NCBI GenBank assembly: GCA_963842515.1
Contig: CAWJGO010000002.1
Span: 682,001 to 746,000, forward strand
Direction: 5' to 3'
DNA length: 64,000 bases
Origin: CADEED01 sp963842515
GTDB lineage: Bacteria > Pseudomonadota > Gammaproteobacteria > Steroidobacterales > Steroidobacteraceae
This document shows, piece after piece, positions 11,653 through 21,848 of the stretch (position 1 is its first letter; each line of letters begins with the position of its first letter). The notes beneath the pieces are model-generated. The model was not told the DNA's origin. It did no database searches and was given only the letters and a program-made list of their open reading frames with translations. The position numbers and the translations under genes were made by a program.

Positions 11653-14600
11653 ATGATCCGCAACCTCTTCACTGCCGTCTTCGCCGCGGCGGTGGCGTCC
11701 CTGTGTCTCAGCTGCAGCGGGGGCAGCACACCCGCTGAAAAGAAGCCGCGCATCGGCGCACCCGACCCTACCTGGGTCACCTCCATCAGCCAGCACTCGA
11801 CGGGCGCCATTTCACGCCACTCTCCGGTCCGCGTGCTTTTCACCAACGACGTGATTCCCGAAGCGAGCGTCGGCTCCGACGCGTCCACCAACATCGCAAT
11901 TACGCCAGCCGTCAAAGTGAAGGCCACGTTTGGCAGCCGCCGCGAGATCGTGCTGCGGCCGGAAACCGAGTTCGCTGCCGGCACGCAGTACAAGGTACAG
12001 GTGCTCGCGAAGGGACTCACGGGCGTGCCGGCGCACACGAAGCCATTCGAGTTCCTGGTTTCGACACTCGGCGTCAACTTCGACGTGCAGGTGCACGGCC
12101 TCGATGTCGAAGGGGACCGAAACGAGCTCATGACGCTCACCGGCACGGTGATGACCGCGGATGCCGAGAGCCGCGAGCGCGTCGAGAAGATCGTCACGGC
12201 AACCCTGGGCGGCAAGCCGGTGGCGGTCACATGGGCTCCGGGCGAGCAACACTTCGGGTTTGCGGTGCGCGACATCGTGCGCAAGAAAGACGAGCAGGTG
12301 TTGATCGTTTCGTGGAACGGCGAACCATTGGGATTGCAGGACAACCAGGGCTCGCAGAGCTGGCGCATCCCGGCGCTCGACGAGTTCGCCGTCACGCAGA
12401 CGAATGCTGTCGAGGTGAACGACCAGCGTCAGATCCAGGTGCAGTTCTCCGATGCACTCGATGCCAAACAGGAACTCAAAGGCCTCGTCCGTCTGTCGCA
12501 GGGCGAATTCACGACCAGCGTCAACCGCAACGTGCTCACGCTCTACGTCAATCAGGATCTCACCGGAGAAGTCACGCTGACACTGGAGTCCGCCATCAAG
12601 AGCCGCGCGGGTCAGCCGCTCATCGGCGAGCGTGAGTTCAAGGTCGAGTTTCAGAACACCAAGCCGCAGGTGCGCTTCGTCGGACGCGGCGTGATCCTGC
12701 CAGATGCAAAAACGCTTTCGGTCCCATTCGAAGCGGTCAGTGCACGCGCCGTGCAGGTGACAGCGCTGCAAGTGTTCGAGAAGAACATCCCGCAGTTCCT
12801 GCAGGTGAACAACCTCTCGGGCAACAACGAGCTCGGCCGCGTGGGCCGGGTGTTGTGGCGAAAAACCATCCCGCTTGCGGCGCCGGTGCCCGGCAAATGG
12901 ACGCGCTACGACCTCGATGTCACCGAGCTCACCGCCAGGCATCCGGGCGGCCTCTTCCAGCTCACGCTGTCGCTGACGTCGAAAGACAAGATATATGACT
13001 GCCCCGGCGGCTCGAGCGAAGTCGCCGCGGTCGACGAAGGCGACGTCACCAACCAGGAGGATGGCGACAGCTACCTGCCGTCCAATTGGGACTACTACGA
13101 AGAGGACTACGAATCCGGCGCGAGCCAGTGGAGCGAGCGCGAGGATCCCTGCAAGGCGGCTTACTACCGTTGGGGCCAGAACATCCGCGCCAGCCGCAAT
13201 CTGCTCGCCTCCAACATCGGCCTGCTCGCCAAGCGCGGCGCGCGCGGCAAACTACTCGCCATCGCCACTGCACTCGACTCGGCGAAGCCGCTCTCGGGCG
13301 TGAAGATCGAGGCGATGAACTACCAGAACCAGGTGATCGCCACCGGCTCGACCAATGGCGACGGCATGCTGGAGCTCGAGCTCAAGACGCCGCCATTCGC
13401 ACTGATCGCGGAACAGGATGGACGCAAGGGTTATCTGCGCGTGGGCGCAAACCTCGCCCTACCGGTGAGTCACTTCGACGTCGGCGGCGAAACCGTCGTC
13501 CTCGGGCTCAAAGGTCATCTCTATGGCGACCGTGGTGTCTGGCGCCCCGGCGACGCCATCTATCTCACGTTCGCGCTCGAGGACAAGGCGAAGACCTTGC
13601 CGGCCGGCCATCCGGTGACGCTCGAGCTGCGCAACCCGCGCGGCCAGCTGGTGCAGACCATCACCAACACCAAACCGGTGGGCCAGTTCTACGCGTTCGA
13701 GCTCAAGACCGCCGGGGACGCGCCGACCGGCAATTGGAACGCCACCGCGATCGTTGGCGGCGCGACATTCGCGAAAACGCTCAAGGTGGAAACCGTGATG
13801 CCCAACCGGCTCAAGATCGAGCTGGACCTGGGAGACAAACCCGTCATTGAAAGCTCACCGCTCGCGGGCAGCTTGAGCTCCCAGTGGCTCTCGGGAGCCA
13901 CAGCGGCGGGGCTGCGCGCCAACATCGAGATGCGGCTCACGCCCACGACCACCGCATTCACGCGCAATGCCGACTTCACCTTCGACGACCCGGCGCGCAC
14001 CTTCAACGGCGACCCCATCACGCTGTTCGACGACGCGCTCGACGACGACGGCAAGGCGACGATCGCCAGGAATCTCGACCTGCCGCGCGACGTGCCCGGC
14101 ATGCTGAACGCCACGTTCATCACGCGCGTATTCGAGCGCGGCGGCGCGTTCAGCATCAACCGCGAGAGCAAGACGCTCGCGGCGTTCGACCGCTACGTGG
14201 GCGTCAAACTCCCGAAGGGCGATGCGGCGCGCGACATGCTGCTCACCGACACGAAGCACGCGGTGGAGCTCGCCACGGTCAACATGCAGGGCGAACCGGT
14301 TTCCGTGCCGCGCCTGCAGGTCACGCTTTACAAGATCCAATGGCGTTGGTGGTGGGAACAGAGTGGCGATTCGCTGGCGCAATACGCGCAGAGCGAGGCC
14401 ACCGGGCTCATCCAGAAGGCAACGATCTCGACGAAGAATGGCCGCGGCCAATGGCAGTTCGAAATCAAGTATCCCGAGTGGGGCCGGTATCTGGTGCGCG
14501 CCTGCGATCTCGACGGTGGGCATTGCACGGGCCGCGTGTTCTACATCGACTGGCCAAGCTGGGCCGGCGCGCAGCGTGACCAGTCCGGCCCCTCCGCGAA

Positions 14601-17358
14601 CATCCTCTCGCTCACGTCCGACAAGCAGGAATACAAGGTCGGCGAGACCGCCGTCGTGCAGCTGCCCGAAGCCTCGCAGGGTCGCGCGCTGCTGACTCTC
14701 GAGAACGGCAGCGGCATTCTCGAGCAGCGGTGGCTGGACACCCGCTCATCAGAAGGAAAAGCCGGCGCGAATCGCGTGCAGATTCCAATCACGGGCACCA
14801 TGGCGCCGACCGTGTATGTGGCGGTGACGATGGTGCAGCCGCACGCGGGCAAGACCAACGACCGGCCGATCCGGCTCTACGGCGTGATCCCCTTGAAAGT
14901 GTCCGACCCGAAAACGAAGCTCGCGCCGGCGATCACGACGGCCAACGAGTGGGCGCCGCAGTCGAAAGCCCCGGTCACGGTGAGTGAGACCTCCGGCCGC
15001 GCCATGGACTACACGCTGGCCGTCGTCGACGAAGGCCTGTTAGGCCTCACGAGTTTCCGCACACCGAACCTGCACGCGGAGTTCTACAAACGCGAGGCGC
15101 TCGGCGTGTCGACCTGGGACCTCTTCGACGAAGTCGCGGGCGCTTACGGCGGCCAGCTCGACCGCCTGCTCGCGCTCGGTGGCTCCGATGCGGGTGCCGC
15201 CACGAATCCGGACGAAGGCAAGTCGCGCTTCCCGCCCGTCGTGCGCTTCTATGGACCGTTCGCGTTGAAGGCTGGCGAAAAGAAACAGCACACGGTCGAT
15301 CTGCCGCAGTACGTCGGCGCGGTGCGCGTCATGGTGGTCGCCGGCGACGGTACCGCGTATGGCTCGGCGGACAAATCCGTGTTCGTGCGCCAGGCGCTCA
15401 TGATCCTGCCGACGCTGCCGCGCGTGATCGGACCGGCCGAGCAGTTTTCGCTGCCGGTGTCGGTGTTCACGAGCGAGGCGTCCATCAAGAACGTGAACCT
15501 CGAGGTGACCATGGATGCGCGGTTCGCGGCGGTGGGCGACGCCGTCGCGCAGCTCACGTTCACGAAGCCGGAAGAGAAACTCGGCTTTCTGACGCTGCGC
15601 TCCGGCACCCTGCTCGGCAGAGGCAAGATCACGGTGGTCGCGACCAGCGGCAAACACCGCGCCGTGAGCGACGTATGGCTCGAGGTGCGGGCGCCGAATA
15701 CGCCCTCCTCGCGTTTCCAGCGCGCGAACGTGGCGCCCGGCGACAGCTGGAAAACCAGCCTGGCCGCTTTCGGGCTCGCGGGCACGCAAGTCGCGACGCT
15801 GGAGGTGTCGGCGTTGCCGCCGATCAATCTCGACAACAGGCTCGAGTACCTCGTGTACTACCCGCACGGCTGCCTCGAGCAGACGACGTCGTCGGTGTTC
15901 CCACAGCTCTATCTACCGGCATTGATCGGGATGGATCAGAACCGCAGGCTGCAGATCGAGCACAACGTGCGCGCGGGCCTGGCGCGCCTGCGCAGCCTGC
16001 AGCACCCGAGTGGCGGGTTCGCATACTGGCCGGGCGTCTGGAACACGAACCACGGCCACGACTGGCGCAGCGACTGGGGTACGACCTACGCCGGCCACTT
16101 TTTCCTCGAAGCGGAGAAGTCCGGATACAACCTGCCCGGCGACATGAAGGCCGCGTGGCTGCGCTATCAGAAGAACGCGGCGCAGCAGTGGAGCCCGAAT
16201 CGCGGCGACGTGCCCCCGGAATACCGCAACGACCGGCAATGGTACGACGGCTCGCGTTACGCGCAGGCTTACCGCCTCTACACGCTCGCGCTCGGGGGGT
16301 CGCCCGAGATCGGCGCGATGAACCGCCTGCGCGAGCAGGGGCTCACGCTCGGCGAGCGCTGGATGCTCGCCTCCGCGTACCAGCTCTCCGGCAAGCCCGA
16401 CGTGGCGAAAGCGCTGGTCGAGACTGGCCGCCCCGAGGCGTTCGTGTTCGCGGATGCCAATCCATACACTTTTGGTTCGCTGCTGCGCGACCGCGCGGTG
16501 GTGCTGCTCGGCATGACGCTGCTCGGCCGCGATGCAGAAACCGGCCCGTTGCTCGACGATGTGGCCGCGGATCTGTCGGGCGGTGACTGGTTCAGCACGC
16601 AGTCGCTGGCCTTCGCGCTCGTGGCGGTGGCGCAGAACACGGGCGCCAAGCCATTCAAGGGTTTCAGCTTCGACTACTCCGCGGGAAAAGCACGCTCGAC
16701 GATCAAGGGCGAGTCGCCGCTCGCGACTCTCAAGCTGCCGGCGCCGCCGGCTACTGGCCTGCCGCTCACACTGACCAACACCTCCGACCGCAAGCTGTAC
16801 GTGACGGCCGCAGTCCGCGCGACACCGGCGAGTGGTGAAGAGGCGTCCTCCGCAAATGGCTTGTCGATAGAGGTCGTCTACAGCGACGCGACCGGCAAGG
16901 CCGTCGACGTGCGCAAGCTGGCACAAGGCAGCGATCTCATCGCCCAGATCACGGTCAAAAACCTGGGCAAGCGCCACCTCGACAATCTGGCGCTGACGCA
17001 GCTCGTTCCCGCGGGCTGGGAGATCCGCAACGATCGCCTGGAAGATGTCCCGACTGAGGGCGGGCGCACACAGGACACGAACCTGCAGCGCAGATTCTGG
17101 TGGGTACCGGGTCCGTATCGCAGCGAGACGATGCGCACCGCGGAGTACACGGACATACGCGATGACCGTGTGCAGCGGTACTTCAATCTCAGGCCCGGCG
17201 AGCAGATCTTCTTCGAGACCCGGCTCAATGCGGCCTACCTCGGCAGATTCTATCTACCGGGCGCGGGCCTCGAGGCCATGTACGACGCGAAGCAGCACGC
17301 GCGGCAGAAGGGTCAGTGGGTGGAAGTGGTGCCGCCGGGGAAAGCGCAAGGACAATGA
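11653..17358 (+). CDS. yfhM: Alpha-2-macroglobulin family lipoprotein (YfhM-like)
   Basis: A 1901-residue bacterial alpha-2-macroglobulin, thought to trap proteases that reach the periplasm by covalent capture. The N-terminus is a lipoprotein-type signal with acceptor Cys21 (LCLSCSG). Position +2 is Ser, which would favour outer-membrane sorting. MG domains follow, then the MG2/A2M core. The thioester motif GCLEQ is intact with Cys at about residue 1407, and a helical TED domain follows. An acidic, Tyr-rich insertion flanked by cysteines (about residues 450-500) occurs in the MG3 region. The gene runs directly into pbpC, the conserved yfhM-pbpC pairing. Confidence 0.94.
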   Translation: MIRNLFTAVFAAAVASLCLSCSGGSTPAEKKPRIGAPDPTWVTSISQHSTGAISRHSPVRVLFTNDVIPEASVGSDASTNIAITPAVKVKATFGSRREIVLRPETEFAAGTQYKVQVLAKGLTGVPAHTKPFEFLVSTLGVNFDVQVHGLDVEGDRNELMTLTGTVMTADAESRERVEKIVTATLGGKPVAVTWAPGEQHFGFAVRDIVRKKDEQVLIVSWNGEPLGLQDNQGSQSWRIPALDEFAVTQTNAVEVNDQRQIQVQFSDALDAKQELKGLVRLSQGEFTTSVNRNVLTLYVNQDLTGEVTLTLESAIKSRAGQPLIGEREFKVEFQNTKPQVRFVGRGVILPDAKTLSVPFEAVSARAVQVTALQVFEKNIPQFLQVNNLSGNNELGRVGRVLWRKTIPLAAPVPGKWTRYDLDVTELTARHPGGLFQLTLSLTSKDKIYDCPGGSSEVAAVDEGDVTNQEDGDSYLPSNWDYYEEDYESGASQWSEREDPCKAAYYRWGQNIRASRNLLASNIGLLAKRGARGKLLAIATALDSAKPLSGVKIEAMNYQNQVIATGSTNGDGMLELELKTPPFALIAEQDGRKGYLRVGANLALPVSHFDVGGETVVLGLKGHLYGDRGVWRPGDAIYLTFALEDKAKTLPAGHPVTLELRNPRGQLVQTITNTKPVGQFYAFELKTAGDAPTGNWNATAIVGGATFAKTLKVETVMPNRLKIELDLGDKPVIESSPLAGSLSSQWLSGATAAGLRANIEMRLTPTTTAFTRNADFTFDDPARTFNGDPITLFDDALDDDGKATIARNLDLPRDVPGMLNATFITRVFERGGAFSINRESKTLAAFDRYVGVKLPKGDAARDMLLTDTKHAVELATVNMQGEPVSVPRLQVTLYKIQWRWWWEQSGDSLAQYAQSEATGLIQKATISTKNGRGQWQFEIKYPEWGRYLVRACDLDGGHCTGRVFYIDWPSWAGAQRDQSGPSANILSLTSDKQEYKVGETAVVQLPEASQGRALLTLENGSGILEQRWLDTRSSEGKAGANRVQIPITGTMAPTVYVAVTMVQPHAGKTNDRPIRLYGVIPLKVSDPKTKLAPAITTANEWAPQSKAPVTVSETSGRAMDYTLAVVDEGLLGLTSFRTPNLHAEFYKREALGVSTWDLFDEVAGAYGGQLDRLLALGGSDAGAATNPDEGKSRFPPVVRFYGPFALKAGEKKQHTVDLPQYVGAVRVMVVAGDGTAYGSADKSVFVRQALMILPTLPRVIGPAEQFSLPVSVFTSEASIKNVNLEVTMDARFAAVGDAVAQLTFTKPEEKLGFLTLRSGTLLGRGKITVVATSGKHRAVSDVWLEVRAPNTPSSRFQRANVAPGDSWKTSLAAFGLAGTQVATLEVSALPPINLDNRLEYLVYYPHGCLEQTTSSVFPQLYLPALIGMDQNRRLQIEHNVRAGLARLRSLQHPSGGFAYWPGVWNTNHGHDWRSDWGTTYAGHFFLEAEKSGYNLPGDMKAAWLRYQKNAAQQWSPNRGDVPPEYRNDRQWYDGSRYAQAYRLYTLALGGSPEIGAMNRLREQGLTLGERWMLASAYQLSGKPDVAKALVETGRPEAFVFADANPYTFGSLLRDRAVVLLGMTLLGRDAETGPLLDDVAADLSGGDWFSTQSLAFALVAVAQNTGAKPFKGFSFDYSAGKARSTIKGESPLATLKLPAPPATGLPLTLTNTSDRKLYVTAAVRATPASGEEASSANGLSIEVVYSDATGKAVDVRKLAQGSDLIAQITVKNLGKRHLDNLALTQLVPAGWEIRNDRLEDVPTEGGRTQDTNLQRRFWWVPGPYRSETMRTAEYTDIRDDRVQRYFNLRPGEQIFFETRLNAAYLGRFYLPGAGLEAMYDAKQHARQKGQWVEVVPPGKAQGQ

Positions 17359-19799
17359 TGGACCGGGCCGCAACCCACCTCGCATTTCCCTGGGCACGCT
17401 GGCGCGGCCACTGGTCGTGGCGACGGCGCGCGGCCGTGGCGGGCGTGCTGCTGTTCGGCTCGGGGCTTATCGCCTGGTGGAGGATGCTGCCCGAGCTGTT
17501 GTTCGCCACGCCGCAATCGTACGTGCTCGAGGCGCGGGACGGCACGCTGCTGTCCGCGCGCATCGCCGCCGACGGGCAGTGGCGCTTTCCGGCCACCGCC
17601 GCGGTGCCCGCGAAGTTCAGGCGCGCGCTGCTGGTGTACGAAGACAAGCGCTTCGACAGTCATCCCGGCGTGGATCCGCTGGCGATCGCGCGTGCGATGA
17701 AATTGAATGCCTCTGCGGGCCGGGTGGTGAGTGGCGGCAGCACACTCACGATGCAGATTGCTCGACTTTCGCGCGGCGCCCGACTGTCGCGCTCCTCTGA
17801 AGGTGACGACGTTCGCACACTCCGCGCGAAGGTCGTCGAGATGCTGCTGGCACTGCGGCTCGAGTGTGCGTACGACAAAGACGAATTGCTGGCGCTGTAC
17901 TCCGCGCACGCGCCCTTCGGCGGCAACGTGGTCGGGCTCGAAGCCGCGTCGTGGCGGTATTTCGGCCGCAGCCCGGAGAATCTGTCGTGGGCGGAAGCGG
18001 CCACGCTCGCCGTACTACCCAATAACCCCTCGCTGGTGCACGTGTCGCGCAACCGCGCGCGGTTGCAGGCGAAGCGCGACCAGTTGTTGCAACGGCTTGC
18101 CGCCGCGGGCGATCTCGCACCGCTCGATCTCGACGTCGCCCTCGCCGAGCCGCTCGCCGCGGCTCCGCATGCGCTGCCGGATCTCGCGCCGCATCTGCTG
18201 GAGACACTGCGCGCGCAGCAGCCTCACCGGCACCGCCTGCGCAGCACGCTCGATGCGCGGCTGCAGGCGAGCGCGGTCGCGCAGGTGAACGAACATTCGG
18301 CGGTACTGTCGCGGCAACAGGTGTACAACTCCGCGGCGATCGTGATCGACAACGAGACGTTCGAGGTGCTGGCATATGTCGGCAACAGTAATGGGGACAG
18401 GCACAGCTTCGCGGACGTCACGCGCGGTTACGCCGTCGACATCATCCGCCGCCCGCGCAGCACCGGCAGCATCCTCAAGCCGATGCTCTATGCGGCGATG
18501 CTCGAGGACGGGGCACTCACGCCGCGTATGCTGTTGCCCGACGTGCCCACGCACTACGAGGGCTTCGCGCCGGAGAACTTCGACCGGCAGTATCGCGGCG
18601 CCGTGCGGGCCGACGAGGCACTCGCGCATTCACTCAATGTGCCCGCCGTACGCATGCTCAAGATCTACGGCGTCGCGCGTTTTGCAGACCTCTTGCGAAA
18701 CGCCGGCGTGACCACGCTCACGCGCCCCGCCGACCACTACGGCCTGACGCTCATTCTCGGCGGCGCCGAAGGCAACCTCTGGGACATCGCGGGGGTTTAT
18801 GCCAGTCTCGCGTCGATGGCGCGCACCGGAGAGGCACAGGCGACGCCTGGTTTCCGCGAGCCGGTCGCGCTGCGCGGCGAAAAGCCCCGGACGCACAAAG
18901 ACACGCCCATCGGTGCGGGCGGCGCCTGGCTCACGCTCGACACCTTGTTAGAGGTGCCGCGCCCTGGCGAGGAAGGCAGTTGGAGAAGCTTCGCCTCCTC
19001 GCGTGCGATCGCGTGGAAGACAGGCACGAGTTTTGGGCTGCGCGACGGCTGGGCCGTCGGCACGACGTCCGGCTACACCGTCGGCGTCTGGGTCGGTAAC
19101 GCCAGCGGCGAAGGCCGTCCGGGTCTCACCGGGTCCACGATGGCCGCCCCGCTGATGTTCGGCCTTTTCAACGGACTGCCCGCGAGCGCGTGGTTCGATC
19201 GCCCCACCCATGCGCTGCGCGCCATCGATGTGTGCGAGAACGATGGCTATCTCGCTACCGCCGAATGCCGGGCCGAACGCGTCTGGGTGCCGAAGTCGAG
19301 CCACTTCGATGCACTGTCGCCTCACAACCTGCGCGTGCATTTCGATGCGGGCCGGCAACGCGTGGACGGCGCCTGCGAATCACCGGGGCGCATGACGCAC
19401 GCGAGCTGGTTCGTGCTGCCACCGGCGCAGGAGTTCTACTTTCGTCGCGCACACGCGGAATACCGCCCGCTGCCGCTCATGCGCGCCGATTGTCAGGCGA
19501 CGGCTGCCGATCGCGGCGGCAGCCGTCCCGCGCTCGCCGTGCTCTACCCCGAGGCGAATTCCCGCGTGCTCATCCCGCGCGAGCTCGACGGCAAACAAGG
19601 CCGCGCGGTCTTCGAGGCCGTCCACCGGCGCCGCGACGCGACGATCTACTGGCATCTCGACGGCCAATACCTTGGGGAAACGCACACTTTTCACCAGCAG
19701 TCGTTGGACATGGACCCAGGCTCGCACATACTGACGCTGGTCGATGAACAGGGGGAACGGGTCGCGCAACGCTTCCAGGTTCTCGCCACTCGGAATTAG
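17358..19799 (+). CDS. pbpC: Penicillin-binding protein 1C
   Basis: An 813-residue bifunctional peptidoglycan synthase. It has an N-terminal membrane anchor (about residues 25-45), a GT51 glycosyltransferase domain beginning near YEDKRFDSHPGVDP, and a transpeptidase domain. The active-site motifs are STGSILKP (Ser-x-x-Lys), HSLN (Ser-x-Asn) and WKTGTS (Lys-Thr-Gly). A C-terminal BiPBP_C domain completes the protein. Two adjacent ATGs (17355, 17358) overlap the yfhM stop; 17358 is better spaced from AAGGA. PbpC is proposed to repair peptidoglycan while the macroglobulin blocks the invading protease. A 12-base stretch at 18389-18400 (TAATGGGGACAG) equals the REP-like core found after ppgK. Confidence 0.94.
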   Translation: MDRAATHLAFPWARWRGHWSWRRRAAVAGVLLFGSGLIAWWRMLPELLFATPQSYVLEARDGTLLSARIAADGQWRFPATAAVPAKFRRALLVYEDKRFDSHPGVDPLAIARAMKLNASAGRVVSGGSTLTMQIARLSRGARLSRSSEGDDVRTLRAKVVEMLLALRLECAYDKDELLALYSAHAPFGGNVVGLEAASWRYFGRSPENLSWAEAATLAVLPNNPSLVHVSRNRARLQAKRDQLLQRLAAAGDLAPLDLDVALAEPLAAAPHALPDLAPHLLETLRAQQPHRHRLRSTLDARLQASAVAQVNEHSAVLSRQQVYNSAAIVIDNETFEVLAYVGNSNGDRHSFADVTRGYAVDIIRRPRSTGSILKPMLYAAMLEDGALTPRMLLPDVPTHYEGFAPENFDRQYRGAVRADEALAHSLNVPAVRMLKIYGVARFADLLRNAGVTTLTRPADHYGLTLILGGAEGNLWDIAGVYASLASMARTGEAQATPGFREPVALRGEKPRTHKDTPIGAGGAWLTLDTLLEVPRPGEEGSWRSFASSRAIAWKTGTSFGLRDGWAVGTTSGYTVGVWVGNASGEGRPGLTGSTMAAPLMFGLFNGLPASAWFDRPTHALRAIDVCENDGYLATAECRAERVWVPKSSHFDALSPHNLRVHFDAGRQRVDGACESPGRMTHASWFVLPPAQEFYFRRAHAEYRPLPLMRADCQATAADRGGSRPALAVLYPEANSRVLIPRELDGKQGRAVFEAVHRRRDATIYWHLDGQYLGETHTFHQQSLDMDPGSHILTLVDEQGERVAQRFQVLATRN

Positions 19800-19817
19800 G
19801 TCCTTATCGAGGGTGTC

Positions 19818-20672
19818 GTGTTCGATGGATTTACGCTGACCAGCATAGAGACCGACGAAGTCACCATCCGCCTGCGTCACGGCGGTTCCGGCCCACCCCT
19901 TCTGCTCTTGCACGGTTTCCCCCAGACCCATGCCATGTGGTCGAAGGTGGCGCCCAGGCTCGCCGAACACTACACGGTTGTTTGCCCGGACCTGCGCGGC
20001 TACGGCGGCAGCAGCAAACCGGAATCCAGCGCCAATCACGAGACCTATTCCAAGCGCGCCATGGCGCGCGACCAGCTCCAGGTCATGAAGAAGCTGGGCT
20101 TCGACAAGTTTCACGTCGCCGGACACGACCGCGGTGGACGCTGCGCCTATCGGCTCGCGCTGGACTCACCGCAGGTGGTGAGCAAGCTCGCGGTGCTCGA
20201 CATCGTGCCCACCGGCGACACCTTGCGGCGAGCGGACTGGCGATTTGGCATGGGTTACTGGCACTGGTTTTTTCTGGCGCAGGCGCATCCGCTGCCCGAG
20301 CGCATGATCAGCGCCGATCCCATTGCCTTTCTGTTTCGTCACGGCCAGGGATCATCGGACTTCGAGGCGTACGAGGATTTCCTGCAGAACGCGCGCGACC
20401 CCGCTGCGATCCATGCCATGTGCGAAGACTATCGCGCCGCGGTGAGCGTCGATTTCCAGCAGGACCAGGCCGATCGCGGCACGCGCAAGATCGAATGCCC
20501 CACGCTGATCCTGTGGGGCAACAAGGGCGTCATTCCCAAGTGGTACGACCCCTTGGGGCTGTGGAAGGACTGGGCCACCGACGTCCGCGGCGAAGAAGTC
20601 GACAGCGGCCACATGCTCGCGGAGGAAGCCCCCGAAGCTACCTACCAGGCGTTGCGGAAGTTCTTCGCCTAA
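19818..20672 (+). CDS. Alpha/beta hydrolase, haloacetate (fluoroacetate) dehalogenase-like
   Basis: A 284-residue alpha/beta hydrolase. HGFPQTHAMW carries the oxyanion-hole region, GHDRGGRCAYR has an aspartate nucleophile instead of serine, and SGHMLAEEAP supplies the catalytic His. The Arg residues after the nucleophile and the WHW segment match the carboxylate and halide sites of fluoroacetate dehalogenase. This makes hydrolytic dehalogenation or a closely related epoxide-hydrolase-type reaction likely; substrate specificity is inference. The start is a GTG at 19818 with GAGGG upstream. It lies 18 bases after pbpC. Confidence 0.85.
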   Translation: MFDGFTLTSIETDEVTIRLRHGGSGPPLLLLHGFPQTHAMWSKVAPRLAEHYTVVCPDLRGYGGSSKPESSANHETYSKRAMARDQLQVMKKLGFDKFHVAGHDRGGRCAYRLALDSPQVVSKLAVLDIVPTGDTLRRADWRFGMGYWHWFFLAQAHPLPERMISADPIAFLFRHGQGSSDFEAYEDFLQNARDPAAIHAMCEDYRAAVSVDFQQDQADRGTRKIECPTLILWGNKGVIPKWYDPLGLWKDWATDVRGEEVDSGHMLAEEAPEATYQALRKFFA

Positions 20673-20680
20673 CCACTCGC

Positions 20681-20941
20681 TCAGCGGCGAGAGGTCTTGG
20701 CGCGCGTAGACGGCTCGACGCGCGGTGCGGCGCGACGCCTGATCGCCGGGTCCTCACCCTTGGCCCGCCGCTTACCGGCCGCTTCGGCAGCCTTCATGTC
20801 TTGCGCTTCACGGGCCGAGGTCGGCGCGGCACGCACGGCCGCCTTGTCCACGTCATTGTTTTCGAGATATTCCTCGGTGCGCTTGCGATAGCGGCGCGTC
20901 GCCTCGTAGTCGCCCTCGCCCTGAACCTTCTGCTTAGCCAT
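20681..20941 (-). CDS. Small basic hypothetical protein
   Basis: An 86-residue hydrophilic protein rich in Arg, Lys, Ala and Glu, with no signal peptide or membrane segment. It begins MAKQKVQGEGDYEATRRYRK. An excellent AAGGAGG precedes the ATG at 20939-20941, and the gene is convergent with the hydrolase with an 8-base gap. It resembles small stress-associated proteins of proteobacteria by composition; no function can be assigned. Confidence 0.75.
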   Translation of the reverse strand: MAKQKVQGEGDYEATRRYRKRTEEYLENNDVDKAAVRAAPTSAREAQDMKAAEAAGKRRAKGEDPAIRRRAAPRVEPSTRAKTSRR

Positions 20942-21101
20942 GGGAACCTCCTTGGGGTGTTCCTATTAGAGCGGAATTGGCCCGGCCAATTTGCGCGCTG
21001 CGGCACCGTCCTACTCCACAATCAGCAGAGGCGCAGATTCACTGCGGGCATGTGTTTGGGACACTGCGGACATTAAGGATGATGCTCGGAGCTTCAAGGT
21101 C

Positions 21102-21311
21102 ATGGCCAGTCTCTCACCCGCCCGCACCGCATCCGTCGTGGCATTTTCCCCGTCCGGCGTCATTCCCGGGGAACTGGCACAATTCAAACTCAGCCGGCTC
21201 CGCGAGCTGCGCGCTGTCATCGATTCACTGCGTTGCGAGCGCGAGGCAAGGGATCCACTGCTGTCGTGGGTCGTCGAGCAGGAGAAAGCCGAGACCCGCC
21301 CGCACGTCTGA
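21102..21311 (+). CDS. Possible small protein upstream of a response regulator
   Basis: A 69-residue frame from ATG 21102 to the stop at 21309-21311. The middle (QFKLSRLRELRAVIDSLRCE) looks like an amphipathic helix and the end is WVVEQEKAETRPHV. It lies 91 bases upstream of the response regulator on the same strand. The ribosome-binding site is weak (CAAGGT). It may be a real small gene or chance. Confidence 0.42.
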   Translation: MASLSPARTASVVAFSPSGVIPGELAQFKLSRLRELRAVIDSLRCEREARDPLLSWVVEQEKAETRPHV

Positions 21312-21402
21312 GGGCGGGGGACGGTATTCATCGATTGATCGGCGCTTCGTCCGCCTGCCACAATGCGCGCCCGACGACTTCCCGCAGGCAGTTTCACGCC
21401 TC

Positions 21403-21783
21403 ATGAGTGCGCCACCCCTCCGTGTCCTGATCGCCGAAGACAACGACGACCTGCGTGAGCTGCTGGTCACGCTGATCTCCGCGGAGCCGGATCTCAAGTG
21501 TGTAGGCACCGCGGCCGACGTCGATGCCGTCATCGCCAGCACGAACGAGCATCATGCCGATGTGTTGGTGCTCGACCTGGAATTGCAGGGGCGTTCGAGC
21601 ATCGACCTGCTGCGTACGGTTCGCCGTAATGGCAGCAAGATCACGATCGTCGTTTTCTCAGGGCACGCTCATCCGGAAATGATCCGCCATACGCTGGCCG
21701 CGGGGGCCGACGCCTATGTCCCCAAGAGTGGTGACTACGAACTGCTGCTGGACGCCATCCGCGACAAGCGCGCCACCACATGA
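21403..21783 (+). CDS. Single-domain response regulator
   Basis: A 126-residue CheY-like receiver with no output domain. RVLIAEDNDD supplies the acidic pocket, VLVLDLELQG contains the phospho-acceptor Asp, VFSGH the conserved Ser position, and YVPKSG the Lys. The open frame extends upstream, but the receiver begins right after the ATG at 21403. No kinase is adjacent. It ends at a bidirectional-looking terminator shared with the convergent outer-membrane protein gene. Confidence 0.85.
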   Translation: MSAPPLRVLIAEDNDDLRELLVTLISAEPDLKCVGTAADVDAVIASTNEHHADVLVLDLELQGRSSIDLLRTVRRNGSKITIVVFSGHAHPEMIRHTLAAGADAYVPKSGDYELLLDAIRDKRATT

Positions 21784-21785
21784 AA

Positions 21786-21814
21786 CCGGGCCGCCTCTTT
21801 CGAGAGCGGCCCGG
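21786..21814. terminator. Intergenic hairpin between convergent genes
   Basis: CCGGGCCGC and GCGGCCCGG form a perfect 9-bp stem around an 11-base loop. It sits just after the response regulator stop and 35 bases from the end of the convergent outer-membrane protein gene, so it may terminate both. There is no strong U-run on either side. Confidence 0.6.
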
Positions 21815-21848
21815 CGTCTGTTGCTTCGATGAGACAGCAAACTACCGG

